A stretch of DNA of 46,357 nt from DASXKD01 sp963734725 (GTDB lineage Bacteria; Actinomycetota; Actinomycetes; Streptosporangiales; Streptosporangiaceae): contig CAVTIX010000007.1 of the NCBI GenBank assembly GCA_963734725.1, positions 1 to 46,357 on the forward strand, given 5' to 3'. The notes under the pieces were generated by a model. That model was given only the letters and a program-made list of their open reading frames with translations. It made no database searches and had not been told where the DNA came from. Position 1 is the stretch's first letter. Each line of letters begins with the position of its first letter. Below are positions 25,530-33,602 of the stretch, in pieces. The translations under genes and the position numbers were made by a program.

Positions 25530-26972
25530 ATGGGCCGGCTCTTCGGCACGGACGGTGTTCGGGGGGTAGCGGGCGAGGACCTGACCGGCGAACTGGCCAT
25601 GGACCTCGCCACCGCGGCTGCCCGGGTGCTGCAGGACATCCGGGCGGTGGCCGCGCCCGGCGCGCGGCTGGTCGCCGTGGTGGGCCGCGATCCGCGTGCC
25701 TCTGGCGAGTTTCTCGAGGCCGCCGTGGTCGCGGGCCTCGCCGGCGCCGGGGTGGACGTGCTGCTGCTCGGGGTGATCCCGACCCCCGGCGTTGCCTTCC
25801 TGACCGCCGGGCTCGGCGCCGACATCGGCGTCATGCTGTCGGCCAGCCACAACCCGGCCCCCGACAACGGGATCAAGCTGTTCGCCCGGGGCGGGTTCAA
25901 GCTGCCCGACGCCGTCGAGGATGAGATCGAGGCGCGGATGGCCAGCCCCGGCGCGGCTGGGCTGGCCGGGGGTGTGCCCGCCGGCGGCTTTGGCCGGGTG
26001 CGTGACGCGCGCGGGGAGCACGAGCGTTATCTCGCTCACCTGCTGTCCTCCCAGCCCGGCACTGGCGGCCTGGGAGCCGTCCATGGGGCACGTGCCGCCC
26101 GGGCAGGCGCCCGCGGGGCGAATCATGCCCCGCGGGCCGGGACACCGCTGGCCGGCCTGCGGGTCGTCGTGGACTGCGCGCACGGCGCCGCCTCGGGGCT
26201 GGCCCCGGTGCTGTTGCGGCGGGCCGGGGCCGACGTGATCGCGATCGGCGCCGAGCCCGACGGCGAGAACATCAACGCCGACTGCGGCTCCACGCACCTG
26301 GAAACGCTGTCGGCCGCCGTGCTCAAGCACGGGGCGGACGCCGGGATCGCGCACGACGGCGACGCCGACCGCTGCCTGGCGGTGGACGCCGAGGGCGAGA
26401 TCATCGACGGGGACCAGATCCTGGCCATCCTTGCCCTCGAGCTCAAGGCCCGCGGCCTGCTTGCCAGCGACACTGTGGTGACCACGGTCATGTCGAACCT
26501 CGGGTTCCGCAAGGCGATGGCCCAGGCCGGCATCACGATGGTGGAGACGGCGGTCGGCGACCGGTACGTGCTGGAAGCGATGCGCGCCGGTGACTTCGTG
26601 CTCGGCGGCGAGCAGTCCGGGCACATCATCATGCTCGACCACGCGACCACCGGCGACGGCATGCTCACCGCGCTGCACCTGCTCGCGGCCGTGGCCCGGC
26701 GGGGAACAGCCCTGGCCGGCCTCGCCCGGGTGATGACGCGGTATCCGCAAGTGCTCGTGAACGTCGGCGGGGTGGACAAGGAACGGGCCGCCCGGTCGCC
26801 GCGGCTGGCCGCCGCGGTCACCGCGGCGAAGGCGGAACTCGGCGCCGCGGGCCGGGTGCTGGTGCGGCCGAGCGGCACCGAACCCGCGGTGCGGGTCATG
26901 GTCGAGGCCACCGACTACGAGCACGCCCAGCGCCTCGCGGAAGACCTGGCCGCCACCATCCGCACGCTTTGA
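25530..26972 (+). CDS. glmM: Phosphoglucosamine mutase
   Basis: Converts glucosamine-6-phosphate to glucosamine-1-phosphate for UDP-GlcNAc and peptidoglycan. ATG at 25530: GRLFGTDGVRGVAGEDLTGE. The phosphoserine is S106 in SASHNP, the metal loop DGDADRC, the sugar-binding GEQSGHI and the phosphate loop RPSGTEPAVRVM are all intact. At 480 residues it exceeds the usual ~445-450; the excess is largely an Ala/Gly/Arg-rich insert at about bases 26055-26145, just before the second domain (LRVVVDCAHGAAS). The insert is in frame and looks like a surface loop. Confidence 0.96.
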   Translation: MGRLFGTDGVRGVAGEDLTGELAMDLATAAARVLQDIRAVAAPGARLVAVVGRDPRASGEFLEAAVVAGLAGAGVDVLLLGVIPTPGVAFLTAGLGADIGVMLSASHNPAPDNGIKLFARGGFKLPDAVEDEIEARMASPGAAGLAGGVPAGGFGRVRDARGEHERYLAHLLSSQPGTGGLGAVHGARAARAGARGANHAPRAGTPLAGLRVVVDCAHGAASGLAPVLLRRAGADVIAIGAEPDGENINADCGSTHLETLSAAVLKHGADAGIAHDGDADRCLAVDAEGEIIDGDQILAILALELKARGLLASDTVVTTVMSNLGFRKAMAQAGITMVETAVGDRYVLEAMRAGDFVLGGEQSGHIIMLDHATTGDGMLTALHLLAAVARRGTALAGLARVMTRYPQVLVNVGGVDKERAARSPRLAAAVTAAKAELGAAGRVLVRPSGTEPAVRVMVEATDYEHAQRLAEDLAATIRTL

Positions 26973-27097
26973 GGGGCGGCCGGCCTGGCCGGGGCTGCGG
27001 GCAGCGAAGTCAGCGCTGGCACAACCTGGATACGCCGGGCGCCCCGGACACGGCTGGCCGGCCCGGCGATAGGGCAGCGGCGTGGCAGGCTTGTGGA

Positions 27098-27448
27098 GTG
27101 ATCGTTGGCATCGGCGTCGACCTGGTGGACATCGCCCGCCTGGACCAGGCGCTGCGCCGCACTCCCGCGCTTGCGGCCCGGCTGTTCACCGAGGGCGAAC
27201 GGAACGCGCCGCCCGCCTCGCTGGCCGCCTGCTTCGCCGCCAAGGAAGCCGTGGCCAAGGCGCTGGGCGCGCCGCCCGGTCTGCGCTGGGCCGACGTGGA
27301 GATCGTGCATGATCAGGCGGGCCGGCCAGGGCTGAGGGTGCGGGGCGCCGTGGCCGACGCCGCGCGCGGCCTGGGCGTGCGCCGGTGGCACGTGTCGTTG
27401 ACCCACGACGGAGGAGTCAGCGTGGCGTTCGTGGTGGCCGAGGCATGA
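27098..27448 (+). CDS. acpS: Holo-[acyl-carrier-protein] synthase
   Basis: Transfers 4'-phosphopantetheine from CoA to acyl carrier protein. GTG at 27098, with GTGGA just upstream, gives IVGIGVDLVDIARLDQAL, holding the Mg-binding Asp of the GVD motif. The second motif FAAKEAVAKALG with the conserved Glu/Lys is intact, and LTHDGGVSVAFVVAEA ends the protein. It has 116 residues, the short family length. Its stop overlaps nnr by four bases. Confidence 0.95.
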   Translation: MIVGIGVDLVDIARLDQALRRTPALAARLFTEGERNAPPASLAACFAAKEAVAKALGAPPGLRWADVEIVHDQAGRPGLRVRGAVADAARGLGVRRWHVSLTHDGGVSVAFVVAEA

Positions 27449-28953
27449 GAAAGGCGCACGCGGTCGCGGACATCAGGGCGGCCGAACAGGCGCTCATGGC
27501 CCGCCTGCCGCCCGGGGCGCTGATGCAGCGCGCCGCGGCCGGGCTGGCGGCGGTGTGCGCTGGGCTGGTCCCGCGCATGTACGGGTCGCGCGTGGTGGTG
27601 CTGGCCGGGAGTGGCGACAACGGTGGCGACGCGCTCTACGCCGCGGCCACGCTGGCCCGGCGCGGCGCGCGGGTGCTGGCGGTCGCCGCGGGCGCCCGGG
27701 TGCACGAGGCCGGCGCGGCGGCGCTGCGCGCCGCCGGAGGGCGGGTGACCGGGCCCGGCGACCCGGATGTGCCCGCCGCCATGAACGCGGCAGACCTGGT
27801 GCTGGACGGACTGCTGGGCATCGGCGGCCGGGGCGGCCTGCGCGAGCCGCAGGCCGGGCTCGCCGCGCTGGCGGAGACGGCGCGCGCCGGCGGCGCCAGG
27901 GTGATCGCGGTGGACCTGCCCAGCGGGGTGGACGCGGACACCGGCGAGGTGGCCGGGGCCGCGGTGCGCGCCGACGTCACGGTCACCTTCGGCACCTGGA
28001 AGACCGGGCTGCTGGTCGATCCCGGCGCCGGCCATGCCGGGCTGGCCCAGCTCGTCAACATCGGCTTGGCGCCCTTCCTGCCCGCGCCCGCCGCGGTCGC
28101 CTACGGCGCCGCTGACGTGGCTGCGCTGCTGCCCAGGCCCGGCCGCGAAACGGACAAGTACCGCCGCGGCGTCCTCGGCATCGTGGCGGGCAGCGACCGG
28201 TTCACCGGCGCCGCGGCGCTCGCCGTCGGCGGCGCGCTGCGCGGCGGGGCGGGCATGGTGCGGCTGGTGTCGGCCGAGGCGGCCGTGGCCGTGGTCCGGC
28301 AGCACTGGCCGGAGGCGGTGATCACCGTGACCGGGGCGGCCGGTGACGAGATCGGCGCCGTGGGCCGGGTGCAGGCCTGGCTGGCCGGGCCCGGCATGGG
28401 CACCGATGAGCAAGCGCGCCGCCGGCTTGCGGCTGTGCTCGCCACCGACCTGCCGGTCCTGGTGGACGCCGACGGGCTCACCCTCGTCGCCGGGTCCCCG
28501 GCGCTGGTGGCCCAGCGGCGGGCGCCGACGCTGCTGACCCCGCACGCGGGGGAATTGGCACGGCTGCTGAACGCCGACCCGGCCGACGTCACCCTGCGGC
28601 GCACCGAGCACGCCAGGGCGGCGGCGCGCGCGTTCGGCTGCTGCGTGCTGCTGAAGGGGTCCACGACCGTGATCGCGGCGGCGGATGACAGCCCGTTGCA
28701 GGTGAACCCGACCGGGACAGGATGGCTGGCCACCGCCGGCGCCGGCGACGTGCTCGCCGGGCTGGCGGGCGCGCTGATCGCCCAGGGGCTTGACGTCCGC
28801 GAGGCGGCGGCGGCCGCGGCGTTCCTGCACGGTATTTCGGCGCGATACGCAGCGGGCGGGGCCGGCCCGTTCCCCGGCGGGGAAGCGCCGATCGGGGCAG
28901 GCGACGTGATCGACTCCCTGCCCGACGCCATCCGCGGCGTGCAGGAGGCCTGA
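27445..28953 (+). CDS. nnr: Bifunctional NAD(P)H-hydrate repair enzyme (epimerase and dehydratase)
   Basis: Repairs hydrated NADH and NADPH. ATG 27445 overlaps the acpS stop (ATGA); 502 residues. The N-terminal YjeF_N epimerase domain has LAGSGDNGGDALYAA and VIAVDLPSGVDADTG. The C-terminal ADP-dependent dehydratase domain (ribokinase-like, from about residue 225) has LLTPHAGELARLL, VLLKGSTTVIA and GTGWLATAGAGDVLAGLAG. Both halves look complete, so it should be active. The overlap with acpS argues for one operon. Confidence 0.95.
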   Translation: MRKAHAVADIRAAEQALMARLPPGALMQRAAAGLAAVCAGLVPRMYGSRVVVLAGSGDNGGDALYAAATLARRGARVLAVAAGARVHEAGAAALRAAGGRVTGPGDPDVPAAMNAADLVLDGLLGIGGRGGLREPQAGLAALAETARAGGARVIAVDLPSGVDADTGEVAGAAVRADVTVTFGTWKTGLLVDPGAGHAGLAQLVNIGLAPFLPAPAAVAYGAADVAALLPRPGRETDKYRRGVLGIVAGSDRFTGAAALAVGGALRGGAGMVRLVSAEAAVAVVRQHWPEAVITVTGAAGDEIGAVGRVQAWLAGPGMGTDEQARRRLAAVLATDLPVLVDADGLTLVAGSPALVAQRRAPTLLTPHAGELARLLNADPADVTLRRTEHARAAARAFGCCVLLKGSTTVIAAADDSPLQVNPTGTGWLATAGAGDVLAGLAGALIAQGLDVREAAAAAAFLHGISARYAAGGAGPFPGGEAPIGAGDVIDSLPDAIRGVQEA

Positions 28954-28969
28954 CCGGGTCCACCGAACG

Positions 28970-29299
28970 GTGGACGGCGGATCCGGCAGGCCGCGCTGTC
29001 CGCCCGCGGTGGAGGTGCTGCAACTGGTGGCCCGCGGCATGGCGAAAGCCGGCATCGGCAGGCGGCTGTTCATCAGCGAGGCGACGGTCGAGGTCCATCT
29101 GCTGCGCGCATCCGGCAAGCTCGGCGTCTCGGACCACACCGCCGCGGCGGCCACTGCCATCCAGCGCGCGATATTCCACCGCCCGGCCGGTAACCGGCCG
29201 TGTGATCACAATTCCGGCAAGTTATTGGCCCTTGATCAACTGGCGACCCGATTGCTGGCGCTGGTCACATTTTGTGGTTCAGATTGCGCCATTACGTAA
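28970..29299 (+). pseudogene. LuxR-type HTH remnant
   Basis: Residues about 13-66 match the LuxR/NarL helix-turn-helix: VEVLQLVARGMAKAGIGRRL, FISEATVEVHLL and GKLGVSDHTAAAATAIQRA. No receiver or sensor domain precedes it; the frame opens at the end of nnr. After about 29180 the frame continues into AT-rich spacer with no family resemblance. I read it as the 3' remnant of a response regulator rather than a working 109-residue protein, though a stand-alone HTH cannot be excluded. Confidence 0.6.
29184..29200 (+). terminator. Hairpin after the LuxR remnant
   Basis: CGGCCGGT (29184-29191) pairs with ACCGGCCG (29193-29200), an 8-bp stem with a single unpaired A. It lies where homology to LuxR ends and may be the old terminator. 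The following stretch to 29378 is unusually AT-rich and probably holds the promoter of the next gene, but I cannot pick clear boxes. Confidence 0.4.
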
Positions 29300-29378
29300 C
29301 TCGGTAATACCATTCCCGTTGCCAGGGGGTGGCGCGCGGCCGCGTGACCGGCCATTTTTTCCGCACAAGGGGTTACCG

Positions 29379-31085
29379 ATGCTCAAGCGGATCTTCGCGG
29401 TAGCGGCTGCTGCCGCCATCAGCCTGCTGGGGGTTACGGCAGCGGCAACAGCCCGGGCTCAGCCCGCCGGCCATCTGCACGGGGTGCGGGTGATCAACCT
29501 GCATCGCGCGTACGAGGCCCGACTGAGCCATGTCAAGCCCGGCAGGAGCTCCGGGATCGTGGGCGCGATCGGCGTCAAGCACCAGCGGGTCGCCAATGCG
29601 GCGGCGACGTGCACCGAGCCGGCCTGCCCGGTGACCTGGCAAGGCGGCATGGTGCAGCACACCCCGCACGTCTACCTGCTGCTGTGGGGCCCGAGCTGGC
29701 AATCCGATCCCAATCAGGCGGCCAGCGCGACATACCTGAAGAACTTCTTCTCCGGGCTGGGTGTCCAGCCGAATGACAACTGGTCGACGATCACCTCCCC
29801 GTACGCGGACAGCACCAGTACGTCGGCGTTCTCCGGGACGGTGTTCGCGGGCGTCTTCAAAGACACCAGTACGCCGCCGCTGCACGCCAGCAACGCTCAG
29901 ATCGGGTCCGAGGCGGACACGTTCGCCGCGAACCAGAACATCACCGACCTCAACGATGCGCAGATCGTGGTGGCGACCCAGTCGGGAACGTGCCCGAAGG
30001 GTTTCGTCGGTGTTGGTTGTCTCACTGGCACCACCACCCCCCCGTACTGCGCCTACCACAGTTGGTCCAACGAGCCGTACATCAACCTGCCGTACCTGCC
30101 CGACGCAAGCGCGAACACCGGCGCGAACAAATGTGCCTACGATTTCGTCAACCCCGCTCCGGGCGGAAACAACGACGGGTGGAGCATCATCGGCGGCGCT
30201 GAGTACGCCGACACGATCACTGACCCGTTCGGCGACGGCTGGGTCGATCCCAGCAACACCGTGTCTGGCGGTGGAATCGTGTCCGGTGGCGGAATAGGCG
30301 ACAAGTGCGCGGGGATACCTGTCGGCAGCCCAGGCGGCGCCTTCAACCTGACGCTGTCGACGGGGACTTTCGCCATGGAGTCGCTGTGGAGCAACGCGTC
30401 GCTGAGCGGCGGGGCGAACGGATGCGTGGCGACCGGCGCCATCCAGGACTCGGTCTCGATCACCAGCCCGGGCACCCTGAGCAGCCCCGTCGGGGTCAGC
30501 CTCAGCCAATCCATCCAGGGCGCCTCCGCCGCGGGGAACCCGCTCACCTGGAGCGCCATCGGGCTGCCGGCCGGCCTGACCATTAACACTTCGACCGGCG
30601 CCGTCACCGGGACCCCCACCAGCGTGGCGGATTACCACCCGACCATCACCGCCAAGGACGAGACGGGCGCGCACCATTCGGTGACTTTCAATTGGACGAT
30701 TAACGCGGCGGTGACCGGCGCGATCAAGGGTGATCACGGCAAGTGCCTCGATGACTTCGGCTCAGGCACCGCCAACGGCAACAAGGTGGACATCTGGTCC
30801 TGCAACGGCACCGCGGCCCAGACGTGGACCTTCTCCGGTGGCGCGCTGTCAACCCTCGGCAAGTGCCTGGACGACTCCAGCCAGGGCGGCAACGGCGCCA
30901 AGCTGGTGATCTGGTCCTGCAACGGCCATCCCGCCCAGACCTGGACGCACAGGTCCAACGGCGAATACGTGCTGAAGCTCAACGGCCTGTGCCTCACCGA
31001 CCCGAGCGGCTCTTCGGTGAACGGCACCCAGGTGCAGGTCCGGAAGTGCCAGAACTTCAAGGACCAGCACTGGTCGTTGCCGTAG
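29379..31085 (+). CDS. Secreted protein: EXORDIUM/peptidase-like N-domain, Ig-like domain, ricin-type lectin domain
   Basis: 568 residues from ATG 29379 (AAGGGG upstream). Signal peptide: LKRIFAVAAAAAISLLGVTA, cut near ARAQPAG. Residues ~30-350 form a secreted domain with HTPHVYLLLWGPSW and QNITDLNDAQIVVATQSGTC. It resembles, from memory, actinobacterial secreted proteins and the EXORDIUM family, where an HE-containing motif precedes a DP-W stretch. Here that site reads IIGGAEYADTITDP, with Ala274 where His is usual. Residues ~357-445 look like a putative-Ig (He_PIG) domain: LPAGLTINTSTGAVTGTP. The C-terminus, from ~447, is a ricin-B/CBM13 lectin domain with QTW, QTW and QHW repeats. Probably binds extracellular polysaccharide; the N-domain activity is unknown. 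Confidence 0.8.
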   Translation: MLKRIFAVAAAAAISLLGVTAAATARAQPAGHLHGVRVINLHRAYEARLSHVKPGRSSGIVGAIGVKHQRVANAAATCTEPACPVTWQGGMVQHTPHVYLLLWGPSWQSDPNQAASATYLKNFFSGLGVQPNDNWSTITSPYADSTSTSAFSGTVFAGVFKDTSTPPLHASNAQIGSEADTFAANQNITDLNDAQIVVATQSGTCPKGFVGVGCLTGTTTPPYCAYHSWSNEPYINLPYLPDASANTGANKCAYDFVNPAPGGNNDGWSIIGGAEYADTITDPFGDGWVDPSNTVSGGGIVSGGGIGDKCAGIPVGSPGGAFNLTLSTGTFAMESLWSNASLSGGANGCVATGAIQDSVSITSPGTLSSPVGVSLSQSIQGASAAGNPLTWSAIGLPAGLTINTSTGAVTGTPTSVADYHPTITAKDETGAHHSVTFNWTINAAVTGAIKGDHGKCLDDFGSGTANGNKVDIWSCNGTAAQTWTFSGGALSTLGKCLDDSSQGGNGAKLVIWSCNGHPAQTWTHRSNGEYVLKLNGLCLTDPSGSSVNGTQVQVRKCQNFKDQHWSLP

Positions 31086-31091
31086 GAGGAA

Positions 31092-31111
31092 GGCCCGCTT
31101 GCGCGGCGGGG
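31092..31111 (+). terminator. Possible terminator after the lectin gene
   Basis: CCCGC (31094-31098) pairs with GCGGG (31106-31110), in a G/C-rich block 8 bases after the stop. Short stem, no T-run, so only a moderate candidate. Confidence 0.35.
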
Positions 31112-31171
31112 GCGCCGTGGCAGACCGCAATAGGCGCCTCCGCCGCGTCCTGGCTGGCACACTGAGAGGTC

Positions 31172-32305
31172 ATGGACGCTCCGGCGGAAGCACAAGTTGA
31201 TCTTGATGTGGTCCGTGACAACGTCACAGGGCTGCGCAAGCACGTCGGCACGGCGGAACTCATGGCCGTGGTCAAATCGGACGCCTACGGCCACGGCATG
31301 GTCCCTGTTGCCCGGGCGGCGCTGGCCGGCGGCGCCGGCTGGCTCGGCGTGATCCGGGTTCCGGAGGCGCTTGAGCTGCGCGCGGCCGGCCTGACCGCGC
31401 CGGTGCTCTGCCTGATGAGCGTGCCAGGCGGGCCGCATGCCGAGGCCATCAGCCACGACGTGGACCTGGCGGCCGGCTCGGCCGGGATGGTGGCCGAACT
31501 GGCGGCCGCGGCGCAGCAGGCCGGGCGCCCGGCCCGGGTGCATCTCAAAGTGGACACCGGCATGTCGCGGGGCGGGGCCACGATGGCCGACTGGCCGGGG
31601 GTGGTGGCGGAGGCGCTGGCGGCGCAGGCGGCCGGGCACGTCGCGATCGTCGGTATCTGGTCCCACCTGGCGTGCGCCGACATGCCAGGACACGCGTCCA
31701 TCAACGCTCAGCTCAAGGTGTTCCGCGAAGCACTCGCGCTCGCCGAACAGGCCGGCGCCCGGCCGCAGATCCGCCATCTGGCCAACACCCCGGCCACGCT
31801 GACGCTGCCGCAGACCCGGTTCGACCTGGTGCGCTGCGGTGGCGGCACCGTCGGCCTGCCCACGCTGCCCGGCCCGATGCCGGGCTGGCTGCGGCCTGCG
31901 ATGACCGTGCGGGCCCGGCTGGTCCAGGTCAAGCAGGTGCCGCCCGGGTCGGGGGTGTCCTACGGCCACCGGTACCTCACCAGCAGCCAGAGCACGCTGG
32001 GCCTGGTCCCGCTGGGCTACGCCGAAGGCGTGCCGAGGGATGCGTCCGGGCTGGTGCAGATCTATGCCAAGGGCAGGCGGTGGTTCATCGCCGGGACGGT
32101 GTCCATGAACCAGTTCGTCGTGGACTTCGGGGCCGAGCCTGCGGTGGAAGGCGACGAGGTGCTGCTGTTCGGCCCGGGCGACTCCGGCGAGCCCACCGCG
32201 CAGGAGTGGGCGGACGCGCTAGGCACGATTTCCTATGAGATCGCCACCCGGTTCGCCGGCAGGCTGCCCAGAAGCTACTTGGGATTGACTTCCACTCCGC
32301 CTTGA
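31172..32305 (+). CDS. alr: Alanine racemase, with a C-terminus altered by a mobile-element end
   Basis: PLP enzyme making D-alanine for peptidoglycan; 377 residues. ATG at 31172 with GAGAGG upstream. The PLP lysine is K35 in VVKSDAYGHG. The TIM barrel continues through HLKVDTGMSRGG and IWSHLACAD; the C-terminal domain has the SYGHRY segment, GYAEGVPRD and TVSMNQFVVDFG. The family end ISYEIATRFAGRLPRSYLG is followed by LTSTPP and a stop that lie inside the right end of a decayed IS200/IS605-type element. Only the last few residues are affected, so activity is probably kept. Confidence 0.95.
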   Translation: MDAPAEAQVDLDVVRDNVTGLRKHVGTAELMAVVKSDAYGHGMVPVARAALAGGAGWLGVIRVPEALELRAAGLTAPVLCLMSVPGGPHAEAISHDVDLAAGSAGMVAELAAAAQQAGRPARVHLKVDTGMSRGGATMADWPGVVAEALAAQAAGHVAIVGIWSHLACADMPGHASINAQLKVFREALALAEQAGARPQIRHLANTPATLTLPQTRFDLVRCGGGTVGLPTLPGPMPGWLRPAMTVRARLVQVKQVPPGSGVSYGHRYLTSSQSTLGLVPLGYAEGVPRDASGLVQIYAKGRRWFIAGTVSMNQFVVDFGAEPAVEGDEVLLFGPGDSGEPTAQEWADALGTISYEIATRFAGRLPRSYLGLTSTPP

Positions 32306-32466
32306 CGGGGCGGAGTTCCCGCCTGTCACGCCGTCTCCGAGCGTGGCTTCGGGTGGGTTCCTGCTTCACCGCGCGGCGCCGGAACCAGGTCCCGGTCTTA
32401 CCTGCGCTCCACAGGCTGTCACCGCCAGCCCGGCGGCCTTCGCGACGTTCACCGCCGCCCGTAGGC
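32285..32466 (-). mobile_element. Decayed IS200/IS605-type element: TnpB 3' fragment and right end (omega-RNA region)
   Basis: On the minus strand the stretch reads RAAVNVAKAAGLAVTACGAQ, then VRPG, and after removal of one extra C, LVPAPRGEAGTHPKPRSETA followed by TGA at 32328-32326. This is the C-terminus typical of TnpB (OrfB) in IS605-family elements. Downstream on that strand lies GCGGGAACTCCGCC, then a hairpin of GGCGGAGT/ACTCCGCC (32294-32316) and GGAAGTCAA, the layout of a right end that encodes the 3' scaffold of the omega/reRNA. The rest of tnpB, all catalytic residues and the left end are missing. Confidence 0.75.
32294..32316. terminator. Hairpin at the alr stop (IS right-end stem)
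   Basis: ACTCCGCC (32294-32301) and GGCGGAGT (32309-32316) form a perfect 8-bp stem with a 7-base loop that contains the alr TGA. It is probably the conserved end stem of the element and could now end alr transcription. Confidence 0.55.
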
Positions 32467-32531
32467 CAGCAGCGAAGCCGGAAAAGTAGCATGAGGCGCC
32501 AGTCGGCAAGACAACTGCGGCAGGAGGACCA

Positions 32532-33602
32532 ATGGCTAACTGGCGGCGCATCACCGGCGCGGCCGGCCTGGTGGTAGGCGCCACCGCCGCGGGCGCGGGC
32601 GCGGTCATCGCCGCGGAACGGATCGCGGTCAACCGCCTTCGCGGCCGGCCCGGCCCCGCCGCGGAGCCGTTCGGTTCGCTCCGCGGGCTGCAGCTGACCG
32701 TCCTGGCCGAGGACGGGGTGCCGTTGCACGTGGAGATCAACGGCCCGGACACCGCCCGGATGACGATCATCTTCTGCCACGGGTACACGGTGAACCAGGA
32801 CTGCTGGTACTTCCAGCGCAGCGTCCTGAGCGAGCACCGGCTCGTCTTCTGGGACCAGCGCGACCACGGCCGGTCCGGCCGGTCGGCGGAGGGCAGCGGC
32901 AGCATCGGCCAGCTCGGCACCGACCTGAAGGCCGTGATCGACGCCGCGGCGCCCGGGCCGGGCCCCGTTGTCCTGGTCGGCCACTCCATGGGCGGGATGA
33001 CCATCATGGCCCTCGCCGACCAGTACCCCGGCCTGTTCGGCGCCAAGGTGGTCGGCGCGGTCCTCATCTCGACCGCGGCACGGGGCCTGGAGGGCGGCAG
33101 CCCGTCGATGCCGGCCCCGATCCGGCCCGCGCTGACCCGGGCCCTGCCCACCGTGCTGAACGGCGCGGCCAAGGGCAAGCGGGCGATCCTGGTGGAGCGG
33201 GGCCGGCGCGTCTCGGGCGACCTGGCGTTCCTCACCACGCGGCTGATCGGGTTCGGCGACGGCGACGTCAGCCCGGACACCGTGGCCTTCCTCGAACGGA
33301 TGGTCAGGGATACGCCAATCGAGGTCGTGGCCAGGTTCTGCCAGGCGCTGCTGGCCTGCGACATGCGCGACGCGCTGCCGGTCCTCGGCAGGGTTCCGGT
33401 GACCGTGGTGGTCGGCGAAAAGGACCGCCTCATCGCGGCGCGGCTGGGCATCGAGCTTGCCGCCGAGATCCCCAGCGCCCAGCTGGTCTGGATCCCCGGC
33501 GCCGGGCACGCGCTCATCCTGGAGCGGCCGGACGAGGTCAACCGGGCGATCACCGAGCTGCTGGCCCGGGTGGCGGGCGGTGGCCTGCCCCGGTCGGCAT
33601 GA
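32532..33602 (+). CDS. Alpha/beta hydrolase, membrane-tethered
   Basis: 356 residues. ATG at 32532 with CAGGAGGA upstream. An N-terminal hydrophobic segment (about residues 8-27) may anchor it. The alpha/beta fold is clear: oxyanion strand IIFCHGYTVNQDCWY, then FWDQRDHGRSGRS, the nucleophile elbow GHSMGG with Ser at about 157, an Asp in VVVGEKDRLI and His in IPGAGHALILERPD. Substrate unknown. It lies in an operon with tsaE (four-base overlap); an alpha/beta hydrolase between alr and tsaE is common in actinobacteria. The preceding gap contains the IS remnant. Confidence 0.9.
   Translation: MANWRRITGAAGLVVGATAAGAGAVIAAERIAVNRLRGRPGPAAEPFGSLRGLQLTVLAEDGVPLHVEINGPDTARMTIIFCHGYTVNQDCWYFQRSVLSEHRLVFWDQRDHGRSGRSAEGSGSIGQLGTDLKAVIDAAAPGPGPVVLVGHSMGGMTIMALADQYPGLFGAKVVGAVLISTAARGLEGGSPSMPAPIRPALTRALPTVLNGAAKGKRAILVERGRRVSGDLAFLTTRLIGFGDGDVSPDTVAFLERMVRDTPIEVVARFCQALLACDMRDALPVLGRVPVTVVVGEKDRLIAARLGIELAAEIPSAQLVWIPGAGHALILERPDEVNRAITELLARVAGGGLPRSA

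Noticed and set aside
27313..29160. 615-codon minus-strand frame opposite nnr
   Set aside because: Antisense shadow; no domain signature, while nnr has both complete domains.
29202..29378. An upstream ATG at 29202 for the lectin-domain gene
   Set aside because: It would place 59 residues before a clear signal peptide; ATG 29379 has a ribosome-binding site and a proper signal sequence.
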